The position numbers were made by a program, and so were the translations under genes. Below, piece after piece: positions 35,124 to 44,294 of a stretch of DNA of 64,000 nucleotides. The DNA is from Eubacterium sp. AM49-13BH. Its GTDB lineage: Bacteria > Bacillota > Clostridia > Lachnospirales > Lachnospiraceae. Positions within the stretch are counted from its first letter, which is position 1. Every line of letters begins with the position of its first letter. Location: assembly GCF_003464165.1 (NCBI RefSeq), contig NZ_QSEK01000003.1, forward strand, positions 1 to 64,000, given 5' to 3'. A model generated the notes under the pieces. It saw only the letters and a list, made by a program, of their open reading frames with translations, searched no databases and was not told the DNA's origin.

Positions 35124-35519
35124 TTACCAAACGAAGCAAAGAACTTCTCCACCAACGCCGAGCTTTCTAGCTTCCTTGTCAGTGATAACGCCCTTGTTTG
35201 TAGATATAATAGCTACACCAAGACCACCGAGAACCTTTGGAAGTTCTTCCTTGTTTGCATATACTCTAAGACCTGGCTTAGAGATTCTCTGAAGACCTGA
35301 AATGATCTTCTCATTCTTAGAAGCACCGTACTTTAATGTAATACGGATATCGTTGAACTTACCATTCTCAACGAGCTCATAAGACTTAATATAACCCTCG
35401 TCTAAAAGAATCTTAGCGATTGCAAGCTTCATCTTAGATGATGGAACATCAACTGTGTCGTGCTTTGCTGTATTTGCATTACGAATTCTTGTAAGCATAT
35501 CTGCAATTGGATCTGTCAT
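35124..35519 (-). CDS. rpsH: 30S ribosomal protein S8
   Basis: A 131-residue primary 16S-binding protein and, in other bacteria, the repressor of the spc operon. [15 protein letters not shown] at the start and [22 protein letters not shown] at the end are diagnostic. It follows rpsN. Confidence 0.98.
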   Translation of the reverse strand: MTDPIADMLTRIRNANTAKHDTVDVPSSKMKLAIAKILLDEGYIKSYELVENGKFNDIRITLKYGASKNEKIISGLQRISKPGLRVYANKEELPKVLGGLGVAIISTNKGVITDKEARKLGVGGEVLCFVW

Positions 35520-35577
35520 TGAAATTTTCCTCCTTATTTTAACTGGTTTCCTGTTACCAGGACTACGTTAATTGATT

Positions 35578-35763
35578 TTACCAAGATGCTTTCTTAACTC
35601 CAGGAATCTGTCCCTTGTAAGCTAATTCACGGAAGCAAATTCTGCAGATTCCGTATTTTCTTAAAACAGAATGTGGACGACCACATATTGTACAACGTGT
35701 ATACGCTCTTGTAGAGAACTTAGGTGCTCTCTGCTGCTTAACCTTCATAGAAGTCTTAGCCAT
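35578..35763 (-). CDS. rpsN: 30S ribosomal protein S14, zinc type
   Basis: A 61-residue type Z S14 with the zinc motif C-x2-C (CTICG) and C-x2-C (CRICF), as expected for Firmicutes. It sits between rplE and rpsH. Confidence 0.98.
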   Translation of the reverse strand: MAKTSMKVKQQRAPKFSTRAYTRCTICGRPHSVLRKYGICRICFRELAYKGQIPGVKKASW

Positions 35764-35780
35764 TGAATTTCCCTCCTTAA

Positions 35781-36320
35781 TTATTTCTTAAATGGCATGT
35801 TGAATAATCTTAATAACTCACGAGCTTCCTCATCAGTCTTAGCTGTAGTTGTAATGATTACATCCATACCTCTAACCTTATCAATCTTGTCATATTCGAT
35901 TTCTGGGAAGATAATCTGCTCTTTGATACCTAAAGCATAGTTACCTCTTCCATCGAATGAATCAGCGCTAACGCCACGGAAGTCACGTACACGTGGTAAT
36001 GCAAGGTTTACTAATCTGTCAAGGAACTCATACATCTTCTCTCCTCTTAATGTAACCTTACAACCAATTGCCTGACCCTCTCTTAACTTGAAGTTAGCAA
36101 TTGAATTCTTAGCTCTTGTAAGAACTGCCTTCTGACCAGCAATTGTTTCCATTTCCTTAACAGCTGTGTCAAGAAGCTTTGAATTTTCCTTAGCTTCGCC
36201 AACGCCCATGTTAATTACGATCTTATCGATCTTTGGAACCATCATTGGGTTCTTGTAACCGAATTTCTCAGTCATTTTCTTAGTAATTTCATTATCGTAT
36301 AATTCTCTAAGTCTACTCAA
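35781..36320 (-). CDS. rplE: 50S ribosomal protein L5
   Basis: A 179-residue 5S rRNA-binding protein of the central protuberance. [20 protein letters not shown] near 27 and [19 protein letters not shown] near 110 are conserved. It lies between rplX and rpsN. Confidence 0.98.
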   Translation of the reverse strand: MSRLRELYDNEITKKMTEKFGYKNPMMVPKIDKIVINMGVGEAKENSKLLDTAVKEMETIAGQKAVLTRAKNSIANFKLREGQAIGCKVTLRGEKMYEFLDRLVNLALPRVRDFRGVSADSFDGRGNYALGIKEQIIFPEIEYDKIDKVRGMDVIITTTAKTDEEARELLRLFNMPFKK

Positions 36321-36341
36321 AATTATTGCCTCCTTCCTTTA

Positions 36342-36653
36342 TTAATCGATAACTTCGCCAGTTGCCTTAGCAACACGAACTTTCTTACCGTCCTTGAAGT
36401 CATAACCAATCTTTGTTTCCTTACCCTTTAATGAGTAAGCGATATTTGAGATATCGATTGGTGCTTCCTGGTGGAGAATTCCACCCTGCTGATTAGCTGC
36501 GCTTGGCTTAGCATGCTTTGTAACCATGTTAACACCCTCAACTAATGCTGTATGATTCTTAGCATTTACAGACAATACCTTGCCCTCTTTGCCCTTGTCT
36601 TTTCCTGCGATAACCTTAACAGTATCGCCTTTTTTAATTCTAACAGCTGACAT
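36342..36653 (-). CDS. rplX: 50S ribosomal protein L24
   Basis: A 103-residue assembly-initiating protein with an N-terminal KOW motif, [19 protein letters not shown] (6-24). It follows rplN by 11 bases. Confidence 0.98.
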   Translation of the reverse strand: MSAVRIKKGDTVKVIAGKDKGKEGKVLSVNAKNHTALVEGVNMVTKHAKPSAANQQGGILHQEAPIDISNIAYSLKGKETKIGYDFKDGKKVRVAKATGEVID

Positions 36654-36664
36654 TGTGGTACCTC

Positions 36665-37033
36665 CTATAATACTTCTGGAGCAAGAGATACGATTTTCAT
36701 GAACTTCTTATCTCTTAACTCTCTGGCTACTGGACCAAAGATACGAGTTCCCTTAGGAGTCTGATCATCTTTAATTATAACAGCAGCATTCTCATCAAAT
36801 TTAATATATGAACCGTCCTTACGACGTGCGCCCTTTACTGAACGTACGACAACGGCCTTAACAACGTCACCCTTTTTAACAACGCCGCCTGGTGTTGCTT
36901 CTTTAACAGTAGCGACAATTACATCACCGATATTTGCATATCTTCTTGTAGATCCGCCCATAACTCTGATACAAAGAATTTCCTTAGCACCAGTATTATC
37001 AGCAACCTTAAGTCTGGTTTCCTGTTGTACCAT
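36665..37033 (-). CDS. rplN: 50S ribosomal protein L14
   Basis: A 122-residue protein at the subunit interface. [20 protein letters not shown] opens it and [28 protein letters not shown] closes it, both diagnostic. Confidence 0.98.
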   Translation of the reverse strand: MVQQETRLKVADNTGAKEILCIRVMGGSTRRYANIGDVIVATVKEATPGGVVKKGDVVKAVVVRSVKGARRKDGSYIKFDENAAVIIKDDQTPKGTRIFGPVARELRDKKFMKIVSLAPEVL

Positions 37034-37072
37034 AATACTACTCCTTTCAGTAATATCACAAATAAATTCTTA

Positions 37073-37330
37073 TTATTTTGCTCTACTGATAATCTCAACT
37101 AATCTCCATCTCTTATCCTTAGATAAAGGTCTAGTCTCCATTACCTTAACAACATCTCCGATTAAACATTCATTGTTCTCATCGTGTGCCTTTAACTTGT
37201 AAGTTCTTTTAACGATCTTATTGTAAAGTGGATGCTTAACGTTGTCCTGTACTGCAACAACGATTGTCTTATCCATCTTATTGCTTATAACCTTACCTGT
37301 ACGAGTTTTTCTTAAATTTCTCTCTTCCAC
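37073..37330 (-). CDS. rpsQ: 30S ribosomal protein S17
   Basis: An 85-residue 16S-binding OB-fold protein. [21 protein letters not shown] and [19 protein letters not shown] are family patterns. It lies between rpmC and rplN. Confidence 0.98.
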   Translation of the reverse strand: MEERNLRKTRTGKVISNKMDKTIVVAVQDNVKHPLYNKIVKRTYKLKAHDENNECLIGDVVKVMETRPLSKDKRWRLVEIISRAK

Positions 37331-37373
37331 AGTTATTCTCCTTTCTTAGGATATCTAAGTCTACATGCCTTAA

Positions 37374-37583
37374 TTAAGCATTCTTCTGTGCAATTACAGT
37401 CTGGATTCTAGCGATGTTCTTACGAACTTCCTTAATTCTGCTTGTGTTGTCCAGCTGATTTGTTGCGTTCTGGAATCTTAAATTGAAAAGTTCCTTCTTA
37501 GCAGCTACTAATTCTTCATTTAACTCTGCAGCTGATTTTGCCTTTAAATCTTCTACATACTTATTAATTTTCACTGTTATCAC
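37374..37583 (-). CDS. rpmC: 50S ribosomal protein L29
   Basis: A 69-residue two-helix protein at the exit tunnel. [30 protein letters not shown] is the family signature. The start overlaps rplP by 20 bases; a GTG three codons downstream is an alternative. Confidence 0.96.
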   Translation of the reverse strand: MITVKINKYVEDLKAKSAAELNEELVAAKKELFNLRFQNATNQLDNTSRIKEVRKNIARIQTVIAQKNA

Positions 37584-38001
37584 CGCCTTCTAAGTCTGCA
37601 CGTGAAACAATCTTGCACTTGCAAGGAAGCTTATGTGTTGCGAGACGTAAAGCTTCTCTTGCTGTTTCTTCAGCAACGCCTGAAATCTCGAACATTACAC
37701 GTCCAGGTTTAACTACTGCTACCCAGCACTCCAAGTTACCTTTACCTTTACCCATACGAACACCGATAGGCTTACCTGTTACCGGCTTATCTGGGAAAAT
37801 CTTTATAAATACTTTACCACCACGCTTAATATATCTTGTCATAGCGACACGGGCAGCTTCTATCTGATTTGATTTGATCCAACAAGGTTCTGTTGCAACA
37901 ATACCGAATTCACCATTAGTGATCTTATTGCCTCTTGTAGCCTTACCAGCCATAGAACCACGGAACTGTCTACGATGTTTAACTCTCTTAGGTAGTAACA
38001 T
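37564..38001 (-). CDS. rplP: 50S ribosomal protein L16
   Basis: A 145-residue protein near the A site. [15 protein letters not shown] opens it, and [19 protein letters not shown] and [19 protein letters not shown] are diagnostic. The start codon overlaps the rpsC stop by one base, so translation is coupled. Confidence 0.98.
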   Translation of the reverse strand: MLLPKRVKHRRQFRGSMAGKATRGNKITNGEFGIVATEPCWIKSNQIEAARVAMTRYIKRGGKVFIKIFPDKPVTGKPIGVRMGKGKGNLECWVAVVKPGRVMFEISGVAEETAREALRLATHKLPCKCKIVSRADLEGGDNSEN

Positions 38002-38678
38002 TACTTATCGCTCCCTTCCTTTTCTACGTTAGCGTTGGCATTATTCTTTGTAGGAAGAACCTCACCTTCGTAGATCCAAACCTTAACACCAACCTTGCCA
38101 TAAGTTGTATCTGCTTCTGCAAATCCATAGTCGATATCTGCACGAAGTGTCTGAAGAGGAATTGTACCCTCGCTATAGAACTCTGTACGAGCCATATCAG
38201 CTCCACCGAGACGTCCTGAACAAGATGTCTTGATACCCTTAGCTCCCTGCTTCATTGTTCTGCCCATGCAAGACTTCATAGCTCTTCTGAAAGAGATACG
38301 ATTCTCTAACTGCTGAGCGATGTTCTCTGCAACAAGCTGAGCATCCTTATCTGGTCTCTTAACTTCCTTGATATCAATGCTTAACTTCTTAGCAGATGTT
38401 AACTTCTCTACCTGCTTCTTTAAGCTCTCGATTTCAGCACCGCCCTTACCGATTACGATACCAGGCTTAGCTGTATGAATAACGATCTTTAATCTGTCTG
38501 AAGCTCTCTCTGTTTCAATCTTTGAAATTCCTGCAGCATATAACTTATTCTTGAGGAATTTTCTAATGTTATAATCTTCTACAAGGTTATCAGCGAAATC
38601 GTCTTCTGCATACCACTTTGCATCCCAGTCTTTGATTACGCCAACTCTTAAACCATGAGGATTAACTTTCTGTCCCAT
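38001..38678 (-). CDS. rpsC: 30S ribosomal protein S3
   Basis: A 225-residue protein at the mRNA entry site. It has an N-terminal KH domain with [17 protein letters not shown] near 77 and the C-terminal block [31 protein letters not shown] near 155. It follows the broken rplV by 30 bases. Confidence 0.98.
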   Translation of the reverse strand: MGQKVNPHGLRVGVIKDWDAKWYAEDDFADNLVEDYNIRKFLKNKLYAAGISKIETERASDRLKIVIHTAKPGIVIGKGGAEIESLKKQVEKLTSAKKLSIDIKEVKRPDKDAQLVAENIAQQLENRISFRRAMKSCMGRTMKQGAKGIKTSCSGRLGGADMARTEFYSEGTIPLQTLRADIDYGFAEADTTYGKVGVKVWIYEGEVLPTKNNANANVEKEGSDK

Positions 38679-38708
38679 AAAGACTCCTTTCTATCTCTTA
38701 GAAAATAA

Positions 38709-39094
38709 TTATCTTTCATTTAAAACAACAGTGATATGGCTCATTCTCTTTTCGATTCTGTAAGCTCTACCCTGTGCTCTTGGATGTACTCTCTTCATTG
38801 TTGGTCCCTTGTTAGCGTAGCATTCTTCTACATATAACTTACTTGGGTCCATACCGTTATTGTTCTCAGCATTAGCTGCTGCTGACTTTAATAACTTCTC
38901 TATAATAGATGATGCATATCTTGGATTGTACATAACAATTGCAAGTGCTTCATCAAGCTCTTGCCTCTGATAGCATCTAATACGAAACAAGCCTTCTGAA
39001 CAGATACTCTAGCGTAAGATAACTTTGCGCTTGGTCTTGTATCCTTAACAGCGTTTCTTTCACGTTTAATCTGGGATCTATGTCCGTTAGCCAT
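38709..39094 (-). pseudogene. rplV: 50S ribosomal protein L22, one frameshift
   Basis: L22 lines the exit tunnel and is essential in most bacteria. The first frame (39094-38900) gives the N-terminus through LDAIRGKS and then goes astray; the second (38990-38709) continues with DEALAIVMYNPRYASSIIEKLL to the conserved end KRMSHITVVLNER. Restoring one base near 38957 gives RGKSVDEALAIV and a normal length of about 128 residues. Since a cell could not easily lack L22, this is most likely a missing base in the sequence and not a real lesion. Confidence 0.93.
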
Positions 39095-39122
39095 GGATTA
39101 AACCTCCTTTCAAAAATTCAAA

Positions 39123-39398
39123 TTATCTACTCTTCTTTTCGTCTTTGCCGTGTCCTCTGTAAGTTCTTGTTGCAACGAACTCACCGAGCTTATGACCAAC
39201 CATATCCTCTGTAACATATACAGGCACATGCTTTCTACCATCATGAACAGCGATTGTATGACCTACAAACTGAGGATAAATTGTTGAACGACGAGACCAA
39301 GTCTTAATAACCTGTTTGTCGTTTGCAGCATTTAAAGCATCAACTTTCTTAAGTAAGCTCTCGTCTGCAAATGCTCCCTTTTTAAGTGATCGAGCCAT
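39123..39398 (-). CDS. rpsS: 30S ribosomal protein S19
   Basis: A 91-residue protein of the 30S head. [18 protein letters not shown] and [23 protein letters not shown] are diagnostic. It lies between rplB and rplV. Confidence 0.98.
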   Translation of the reverse strand: MARSLKKGAFADESLLKKVDALNAANDKQVIKTWSRRSTIYPQFVGHTIAVHDGRKHVPVYVTEDMVGHKLGEFVATRTYRGHGKDEKKSR

Positions 39399-39454
39399 AG
39401 GTTGAAACCTCCTTATAATCTTCGTGAATAATAATAGTTACGATTGTAGGCTAA

Positions 39455-40297
39455 TTACTTAATAGCCTTTCCGTTTCTTCTTCTTACGATAAGCTTGTTT
39501 GAAGCCTTCTTAGCCTTACGAGTCTTAAGACCCATAGCTGGCTTGCCCCAAGGTGTCATTGGGCTTGGACGACCAACTGGTGCTCTACCTTCACCACCAC
39601 CATGTGGATGGTCATTAGGGTTCATAACAGAACCACGAACTGTAGGTCTGATACCCATATGTCTCTTACGTCCAGCCTTACCAAGATTAATAAGGTTGTG
39701 ATCTCCATTACCTACAACACCGATTGTTGCGCGGCAGATAATTGGAACCATTCTCATCTCGCCTGATGGTAATCTAAGTGTTGCATACTTGCCTTCCTTA
39801 GCCATAAGCTGAGCTGAGTTTCCAGCAGAACGAACAAGCTGTCCACCCTTACCTGGATATAATTCAATGTTGTGTACCTGAGTACCAACTGGAATCTCTG
39901 AAAGTGGTAAGCAGTTACCTACTCTTACTTCTGCACCAGCACCATTCTGTACTGTCATGCCATCTGTTAATCCCTGAGGAGCAAGGATATATGCCTTCTC
40001 GCCATCTGCGTAGCAGATAAGAGCGATGTTAGCTGTTCTGTTTGGATCGTACTCAATTCCGATAACCTGTGCTGGAACGCCTTCCTTGTTTCTCTTGAAA
40101 TCAATTATTCTATATTTCTGTCTGTTTCCACCACCGTGGTGTCTTACAGTAATCTTACCCTGGTTGTTACGACCAGCATTCTTGCTCTTCTTAGCAAGTA
40201 ATGACTTCTCTGGAGTACTCTTTGTAATCTCTGAGAAATCAGATCCAGTCATATTTCTTCTGGAAGGTGTATATGGGTTATATGTCTTAATTCCCAT
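39455..40297 (-). CDS. rplB: 50S ribosomal protein L2
   Basis: A 280-residue protein required for subunit joining and peptidyl transfer. The catalytically important region around [20 protein letters not shown] and the segment [14 protein letters not shown] near 225 are intact. It lies between rplW and rpsS. Confidence 0.98.
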   Translation of the reverse strand: MGIKTYNPYTPSRRNMTGSDFSEITKSTPEKSLLAKKSKNAGRNNQGKITVRHHGGGNRQKYRIIDFKRNKEGVPAQVIGIEYDPNRTANIALICYADGEKAYILAPQGLTDGMTVQNGAGAEVRVGNCLPLSEIPVGTQVHNIELYPGKGGQLVRSAGNSAQLMAKEGKYATLRLPSGEMRMVPIICRATIGVVGNGDHNLINLGKAGRKRHMGIRPTVRGSVMNPNDHPHGGGEGRAPVGRPSPMTPWGKPAMGLKTRKAKKASNKLIVRRRNGKAIK

Positions 40298-40353
40298 TAT
40301 TTCTCTCCTTTCGAGTCTGTGTAATATTGTTTTCTACACTTTAAAGCTACTAA

Positions 40354-40653
40354 TTAAAGGCCTTCAAAGATTTCGATTTCCTTGCTGTCAGCTGTTAACT
40401 GTACAATTGCCTTCTTAGTCTTAGAAGTTGTACCAGCTGTTCTGCCTCTTCTCTTCTTCTTGCCATCAAGATTCATTGTGTTAACTGAAGCAACCTTAGT
40501 TCCTTCGAACATCTTCTCAACAGCATCCTTAATCATTGTCTTGTTAGCATCTGTATGAACTAAGAATGTATACTTCTTATCTGCCATATCAGCCATAGAC
40601 TTTTCTGTGATTACAGGCTTGAGGATTACATCATAATACTGTACGTTTGCCAT
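40354..40653 (-). CDS. rplW: 50S ribosomal protein L23
   Basis: A 99-residue protein at the tunnel exit, the docking site for trigger factor and [17 protein letters not shown] near 6 and the [10 protein letters not shown] loop near 66 are typical. Its start codon overlaps the rplD stop by one base. Confidence 0.98.
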   Translation of the reverse strand: MANVQYYDVILKPVITEKSMADMADKKYTFLVHTDANKTMIKDAVEKMFEGTKVASVNTMNLDGKKKRRGRTAGTTSKTKKAIVQLTADSKEIEIFEGL

Positions 40654-41273
40654 TATGCATACACCTCCTCTAATTTTTCAACAGCAGCCTTAGTAACTAC
40701 TAATGTTTCATACTTTAATACATCGTATGTGTTGATTTCGTTAGTAGCTGAAACCTTAACTGTAGGAATGTTTCTTCCTGAAAGAACTACGTTCTTGTTC
40801 TCACCTTCAATAACTACTAAAGCCTTATCAACCTTTAAGTTGCTCATAACTTCTGCGAACTTCTTTGTCTTAACTTCGTCAAGGTTAAATGCATCAAGAA
40901 CTACGATCTTGTTGTCAGCAACCTTTGATGATAATGCAGAAAGAAGAGCAATTCTCTTTTCCTTCTTATTCATCTTGAATGAATAATCTCTTGGCTTTGG
41001 TGCAAATACAACACCACCGCCTGTCCACTGTGGAGATCTTGTAGAACCCTGTCTTGCATGACCAGTTCCTTTCTGTCTCCAAGGTTTTCTTCCGCCACCA
41101 GAAACTTCTGAACGTGTCTTTGCGCTCTGTGTTCCCTGACGATTATTTGCAAGCTGGTTAACTACTGCCATGTGTACGAGATGTTCGTTAACTTCAACAC
41201 CAAATACAGCATCATTTAATTCGATTGAACCAACTTCTTTGCCTTCAATATTGTAAACAGATACGTTTGCCAT
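40653..41273 (-). CDS. rplD: 50S ribosomal protein L4
   Basis: A 206-residue protein with an extended tunnel loop, visible as [24 protein letters not shown] (about 57-80). In other bacteria L4 also represses the S10 operon by acting on its leader; a structured leader exists here upstream of rpsJ. Confidence 0.98.
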   Translation of the reverse strand: MANVSVYNIEGKEVGSIELNDAVFGVEVNEHLVHMAVVNQLANNRQGTQSAKTRSEVSGGGRKPWRQKGTGHARQGSTRSPQWTGGGVVFAPKPRDYSFKMNKKEKRIALLSALSSKVADNKIVVLDAFNLDEVKTKKFAEVMSNLKVDKALVVIEGENKNVVLSGRNIPTVKVSATNEINTYDVLKYETLVVTKAAVEKLEEVYA

Positions 41274-41301
41274 CTGTGTGGTCCTCCTTCCTTAGCAAAA
41301 A

Positions 41302-41937
41302 CTACTTAGCAGCTTTTACTGTTTCTTTCAGTGTTACTAATGATTTCTTAGGTCCAGGTACTGCACCCTTAACTAAGATTACGTTGTTTTCAACATCAAC
41401 TCTTACTACTTCAAGATTCTGGATTGTGATTCTCTTAGAACCCATATGTCCAGGCATTCCTTTTCCCTTGAATACTCTACCAGGTGTTGTTGCTGATCCG
41501 TTTGAACCCTGATGTCTGTGGAACTTAGAACCATGAGCCATAGGTCCTCTTGACTGGCCTAATCTCTTGATTGCGCCCTGGAAACCTTTACCCTTTGAAA
41601 TAGCAGTTGCATCAACCTTATCGCCTGCAGCGAAGATATCAGCCTTGATTTCGTCCTTTACAGAATACTCTGAAGCGTTCTCAAACTTGAACTCTCTTAA
41701 GAATCTCTTATAAGGAACCTCTGCCTTATCAAAATGTCCTTTAACAGGCTTGTTTACTAACTTTTCTCTTATGTCAGCAAAACCAACCTGAACTGCATCG
41801 TAACCGTCGTTTTCTACTGTCTTAACTTGTGTAACAACACAAGGACCAGCCTGAAGAACAGTTACAGGTGTTAAAACACCGTCTTCGTTGAAGATTTGAG
41901 TCATTCCGACTTTTGTAGCTAAAATTGCCTTCTTCAT
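41302..41937 (-). CDS. rplC: 50S ribosomal protein L3
   Basis: A 211-residue early-assembly protein near the peptidyl-transferase centre. [27 protein letters not shown] near 120 and the [19 protein letters not shown] block are conserved. It is separated from rpsJ by an unusually long structured spacer. Confidence 0.98.
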   Translation of the reverse strand: MKKAILATKVGMTQIFNEDGVLTPVTVLQAGPCVVTQVKTVENDGYDAVQVGFADIREKLVNKPVKGHFDKAEVPYKRFLREFKFENASEYSVKDEIKADIFAAGDKVDATAISKGKGFQGAIKRLGQSRGPMAHGSKFHRHQGSNGSATTPGRVFKGKGMPGHMGSKRITIQNLEVVRVDVENNVILVKGAVPGPKKSLVTLKETVKAAK

Positions 41938-41965
41938 TGATTTTCCTCCTGTTTAATCTACAGCG

Positions 41966-42000
41966 GACAAGATGATGTGTGATACACAGCGCATCCTGTC
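41966..42000 (-). promoter_or_regulatory. Hairpin in rpsJ-rplC spacer
   Basis: GACA-GATG-GTGT (41966-41980) mirrors ACAC-CATC-TGTC (41984-42000) with small internal loops. It lies 16 bases ahead of the rplC ribosome site in a 166-base non-coding spacer. It may be part of a second leader acting on rplC. Confidence 0.55.
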
Positions 42001-42103
42001 ATCCTAGAACAGCTAATATAAGTGGAACCCGCACCACTGCTTGTTACTTCTATATTAAACCCTTAGGATTATTGCTTTAATAATGAAAAATTCCAGATAA
42101 TGA

Positions 42104-42418
42104 TTAGTTCATTACCTTAAGGTTGATGAATACACCAGCTGGCATCTCTAACTTAGATAATGCATCTACAGTCTTCTGAGATGGTGATAATACATCGATA
42201 AGTCTCTTATGAGTTCTCTGCTCGAACTGCTCTCTTGAATCCTTGTACTTATGAACAGCTCTAAGAATAGTAACAACTTCCTTCTTTGTTGGAAGAGGTA
42301 CTGGACCACTCACCTGTGCTCCTGTCTTCTTAGCAGTTTCGATGATTTTCTTAGCTGACTGATCAATCAACTGATGATCGTAAGCCTTCAGAGTAATTCT
42401 GATTACCTGATTTGCCAT
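42104..42418 (-). CDS. rpsJ: 30S ribosomal protein S10
   Basis: A 104-residue protein, also a NusB partner in antitermination. [20 protein letters not shown] near 6 and [36 protein letters not shown] are diagnostic. It is the first gene of the ribosomal superoperon, preceded by a promoter and a long structured leader. Confidence 0.98.
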
Positions 42419-42439
42419 AAAAAAAGTCGCCTCCTTCGC

Positions 42440-42681
42440 ACTTTATTGTTTAAGTACGACAAGCGGTGACTGTACACACTCCCACGCGTATCATATAGTC
42501 TCATTCATAATTCGACCCACGCGCGTCATTTCTGCGGATTGCAGATGATTTTGGTACAGTGACTTGTCGCCAGTTTCTTCGCCGGAGATTATCTCCAGCA
42601 TTGACATTCGCTCCACGGAAAACCTGCTTTATTAAAGCAGCAACCTCACGCTTCACAGCTATCAATGTCACAGCAAGTATT
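42440..42681 (-). promoter_or_regulatory. Structured S10-operon leader RNA
   Basis: This non-coding stretch of about 240 bases forms several helices in the minus-strand transcript. An outer helix pairs CGACAAG and ACTGTAC (42569-42563, 42560-42554 region) with GTACAGT and CTTGTCG (42475-42469, 42463-42457). Upstream stems are TGACATT/AATGTCA (42664-42670 with 42602-42608), CTGCTTT/AAAGCAG, and GGAGAT/ATCTCC. It lies between a good promoter and rpsJ and is a likely autogenous control element, perhaps for L4. Confidence 0.65.
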
Positions 42682-42710
42682 AATATACACTAATCCCTAT
42701 ACAAAATCAA
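42682..42710 (-). promoter_or_regulatory. Promoter of the S10 operon
   Basis: TTGATT (42710-42705), 17 bases, then TATATT (42687-42682) on the minus strand. It drives the leader and rpsJ onwards. Confidence 0.7.
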
Positions 42711-42739
42711 CAGAAAATATTGTATTTTTTTTAGTACAA

Positions 42740-42777
42740 TATAAAACAAATTCGACCGGTACAATTGTACGGTCGAA
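42740..42777 (-). terminator. Terminator after the zinc-ribbon gene
   Basis: TTCGACC (42751-42757) pairs with GGTCGAA (42771-42777) around a GTACAATTGTAC palindrome; on the minus strand a TTTGTTTTAT tail follows. It isolates the zinc-ribbon gene from the S10 promoter. Confidence 0.8.
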
Positions 42778-42785
42778 ACATTATT

Positions 42786-44183
42786 TTAATAAAATCCAAA
42801 TCCAAGATACATAGAATTAATGTTCCACTTACCATCTTCATATTTATAATATATGTAAGCAGAATTATTACTATTATTCTTTTCGTTAGCCTTATCGCTT
42901 CCTGAATACTGTATCTTGTATGTATATCCTAGTTTAATTGAAACTTTAATCATTGGGCATCCGTCATCTGAATCCACTCTGAAAGATGTATCCGCGATAG
43001 AAGCTGTGAATTTGGAAATCTTCAAATCAGATACAGTTTTGTATTTGTCATTGTAGCTGTCGTAAATATTCTTATAAACTGACTCTATGTTCTTCTTTTC
43101 TTCTTTGCACACCCTGTCGGTTATAGCTGAATAATCTTTCTTTGCCTGTACAGCGTTAATAATTGTATCCACATCTGTTCTTGCCTGTGTCTTAAGTTCT
43201 TCAAGCTTCGAATTAACATATTTTGCATTGTATGCTCCAACTGTAAATGTATCTTCATCATATGCTGCATAAAGCTGTGTTGTATAGTCCTCTATAAATT
43301 CTCCAGTTACCTTAATATTATTCTTTCCATTAAAAAGATATGGTATAACGTATTCATCAGAAGAGCTGTTTCCATTCTTAGATGCATCAGACTTATATCC
43401 ATCACCGACAATAACATCATTAATATATAACGTAAGTCCCTTTGGAACCTTTATTGTAACATCCTTTACAACAAGATTCTCAGCACTGACTTTATACTTC
43501 TTAAAAAAAAGCATATAGTGCTTATTGGCTACTGTAAGATACACATCATTATACTGCATTCCAGAATCTGTTATATATCCGACCTTAACAGCCTTGTTAC
43601 CAGGCATCTTGCTATATGTTGAGACAATGTCATCTGCTGCCATCTTTTCAACTTTCTCACCAGTCGCATCTGCATGAACATTAATAAATGCTTCTTTAGT
43701 CAGGAACTCTCCATCAGGCAGATTAATAAGACTATACGCATCATTCCATTCACACTCTGCAACCGCCTTAACATACTGCTTGGCAGTTTTCTTATAGTCT
43801 GTCACATTCTTTCCCACACATACAAATATAATTATGGCAGCTATCACAGCAACTCCCGCAGCTACAATTGCAATTATACCCTTAGGAAATCTGGCAGGCT
43901 TTTTATTGGCAGGCTGCTGACCAGAAACCTGGCCTGTAAACTGTGCCTGCTGTACAGGCTGCTGACCAAAAACCTGCTGTGGCTGAACTGGCACATTCTC
44001 CTGTACCGGTGTTTCCTCCGGCTCTGCTGGCACATTCTCCTGTACCGGTGTTACCTCTGGCTCTTCTTCCACACTTTCCTGCACCGGTGTCTCCTGAGGC
44101 ACATCTATCACTAGACGTGTCCCACAGTTCCCACAGAATAGTGCCTCATCTTCATTCTTTGTTCCGCAATTTGGGCAAAACAT
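42786..44183 (-). CDS. Zinc-ribbon membrane protein (TcaA/YvbJ-like)
   Basis: A 465-residue protein. The N-terminus is a zinc ribbon, CPNCG (3-7) and CGNCG (17-21), followed by three near-identical acidic repeats of the form TPVQENVPxEPEE, a Gln/Pro-rich stretch, one membrane helix (about 105-127) and a large extracellular part with two predicted beta-rich domains. The layout matches Firmicutes TcaA/YvbJ-type envelope proteins, some of which affect glycopeptide susceptibility. The role here is unknown. It is a single gene with its own terminator. Confidence 0.75.
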   Translation of the reverse strand: MFCPNCGTKNEDEALFCGNCGTRLVIDVPQETPVQESVEEEPEVTPVQENVPAEPEETPVQENVPVQPQQVFGQQPVQQAQFTGQVSGQQPANKKPARFPKGIIAIVAAGVAVIAAIIIFVCVGKNVTDYKKTAKQYVKAVAECEWNDAYSLINLPDGEFLTKEAFINVHADATGEKVEKMAADDIVSTYSKMPGNKAVKVGYITDSGMQYNDVYLTVANKHYMLFFKKYKVSAENLVVKDVTIKVPKGLTLYINDVIVGDGYKSDASKNGNSSSDEYVIPYLFNGKNNIKVTGEFIEDYTTQLYAAYDEDTFTVGAYNAKYVNSKLEELKTQARTDVDTIINAVQAKKDYSAITDRVCKEEKKNIESVYKNIYDSYNDKYKTVSDLKISKFTASIADTSFRVDSDDGCPMIKVSIKLGYTYKIQYSGSDKANEKNNSNNSAYIYYKYEDGKWNINSMYLGFGFY

Positions 44184-44294
44184 AATTTCTCCTCCCTCAT
44201 ATGATTAATATAGTAAATCATATATCATCATACCATGAATATATGATTTACTCAACCAAATAATCTGTTCTGACTTCACTTGTTTTGTTAATAT

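Noticed and set aside
38709..39094. True loss of ribosomal protein L22
   Set aside because: L22 is needed for ribosome assembly, both halves are perfectly conserved, and a single base restores the family sequence.
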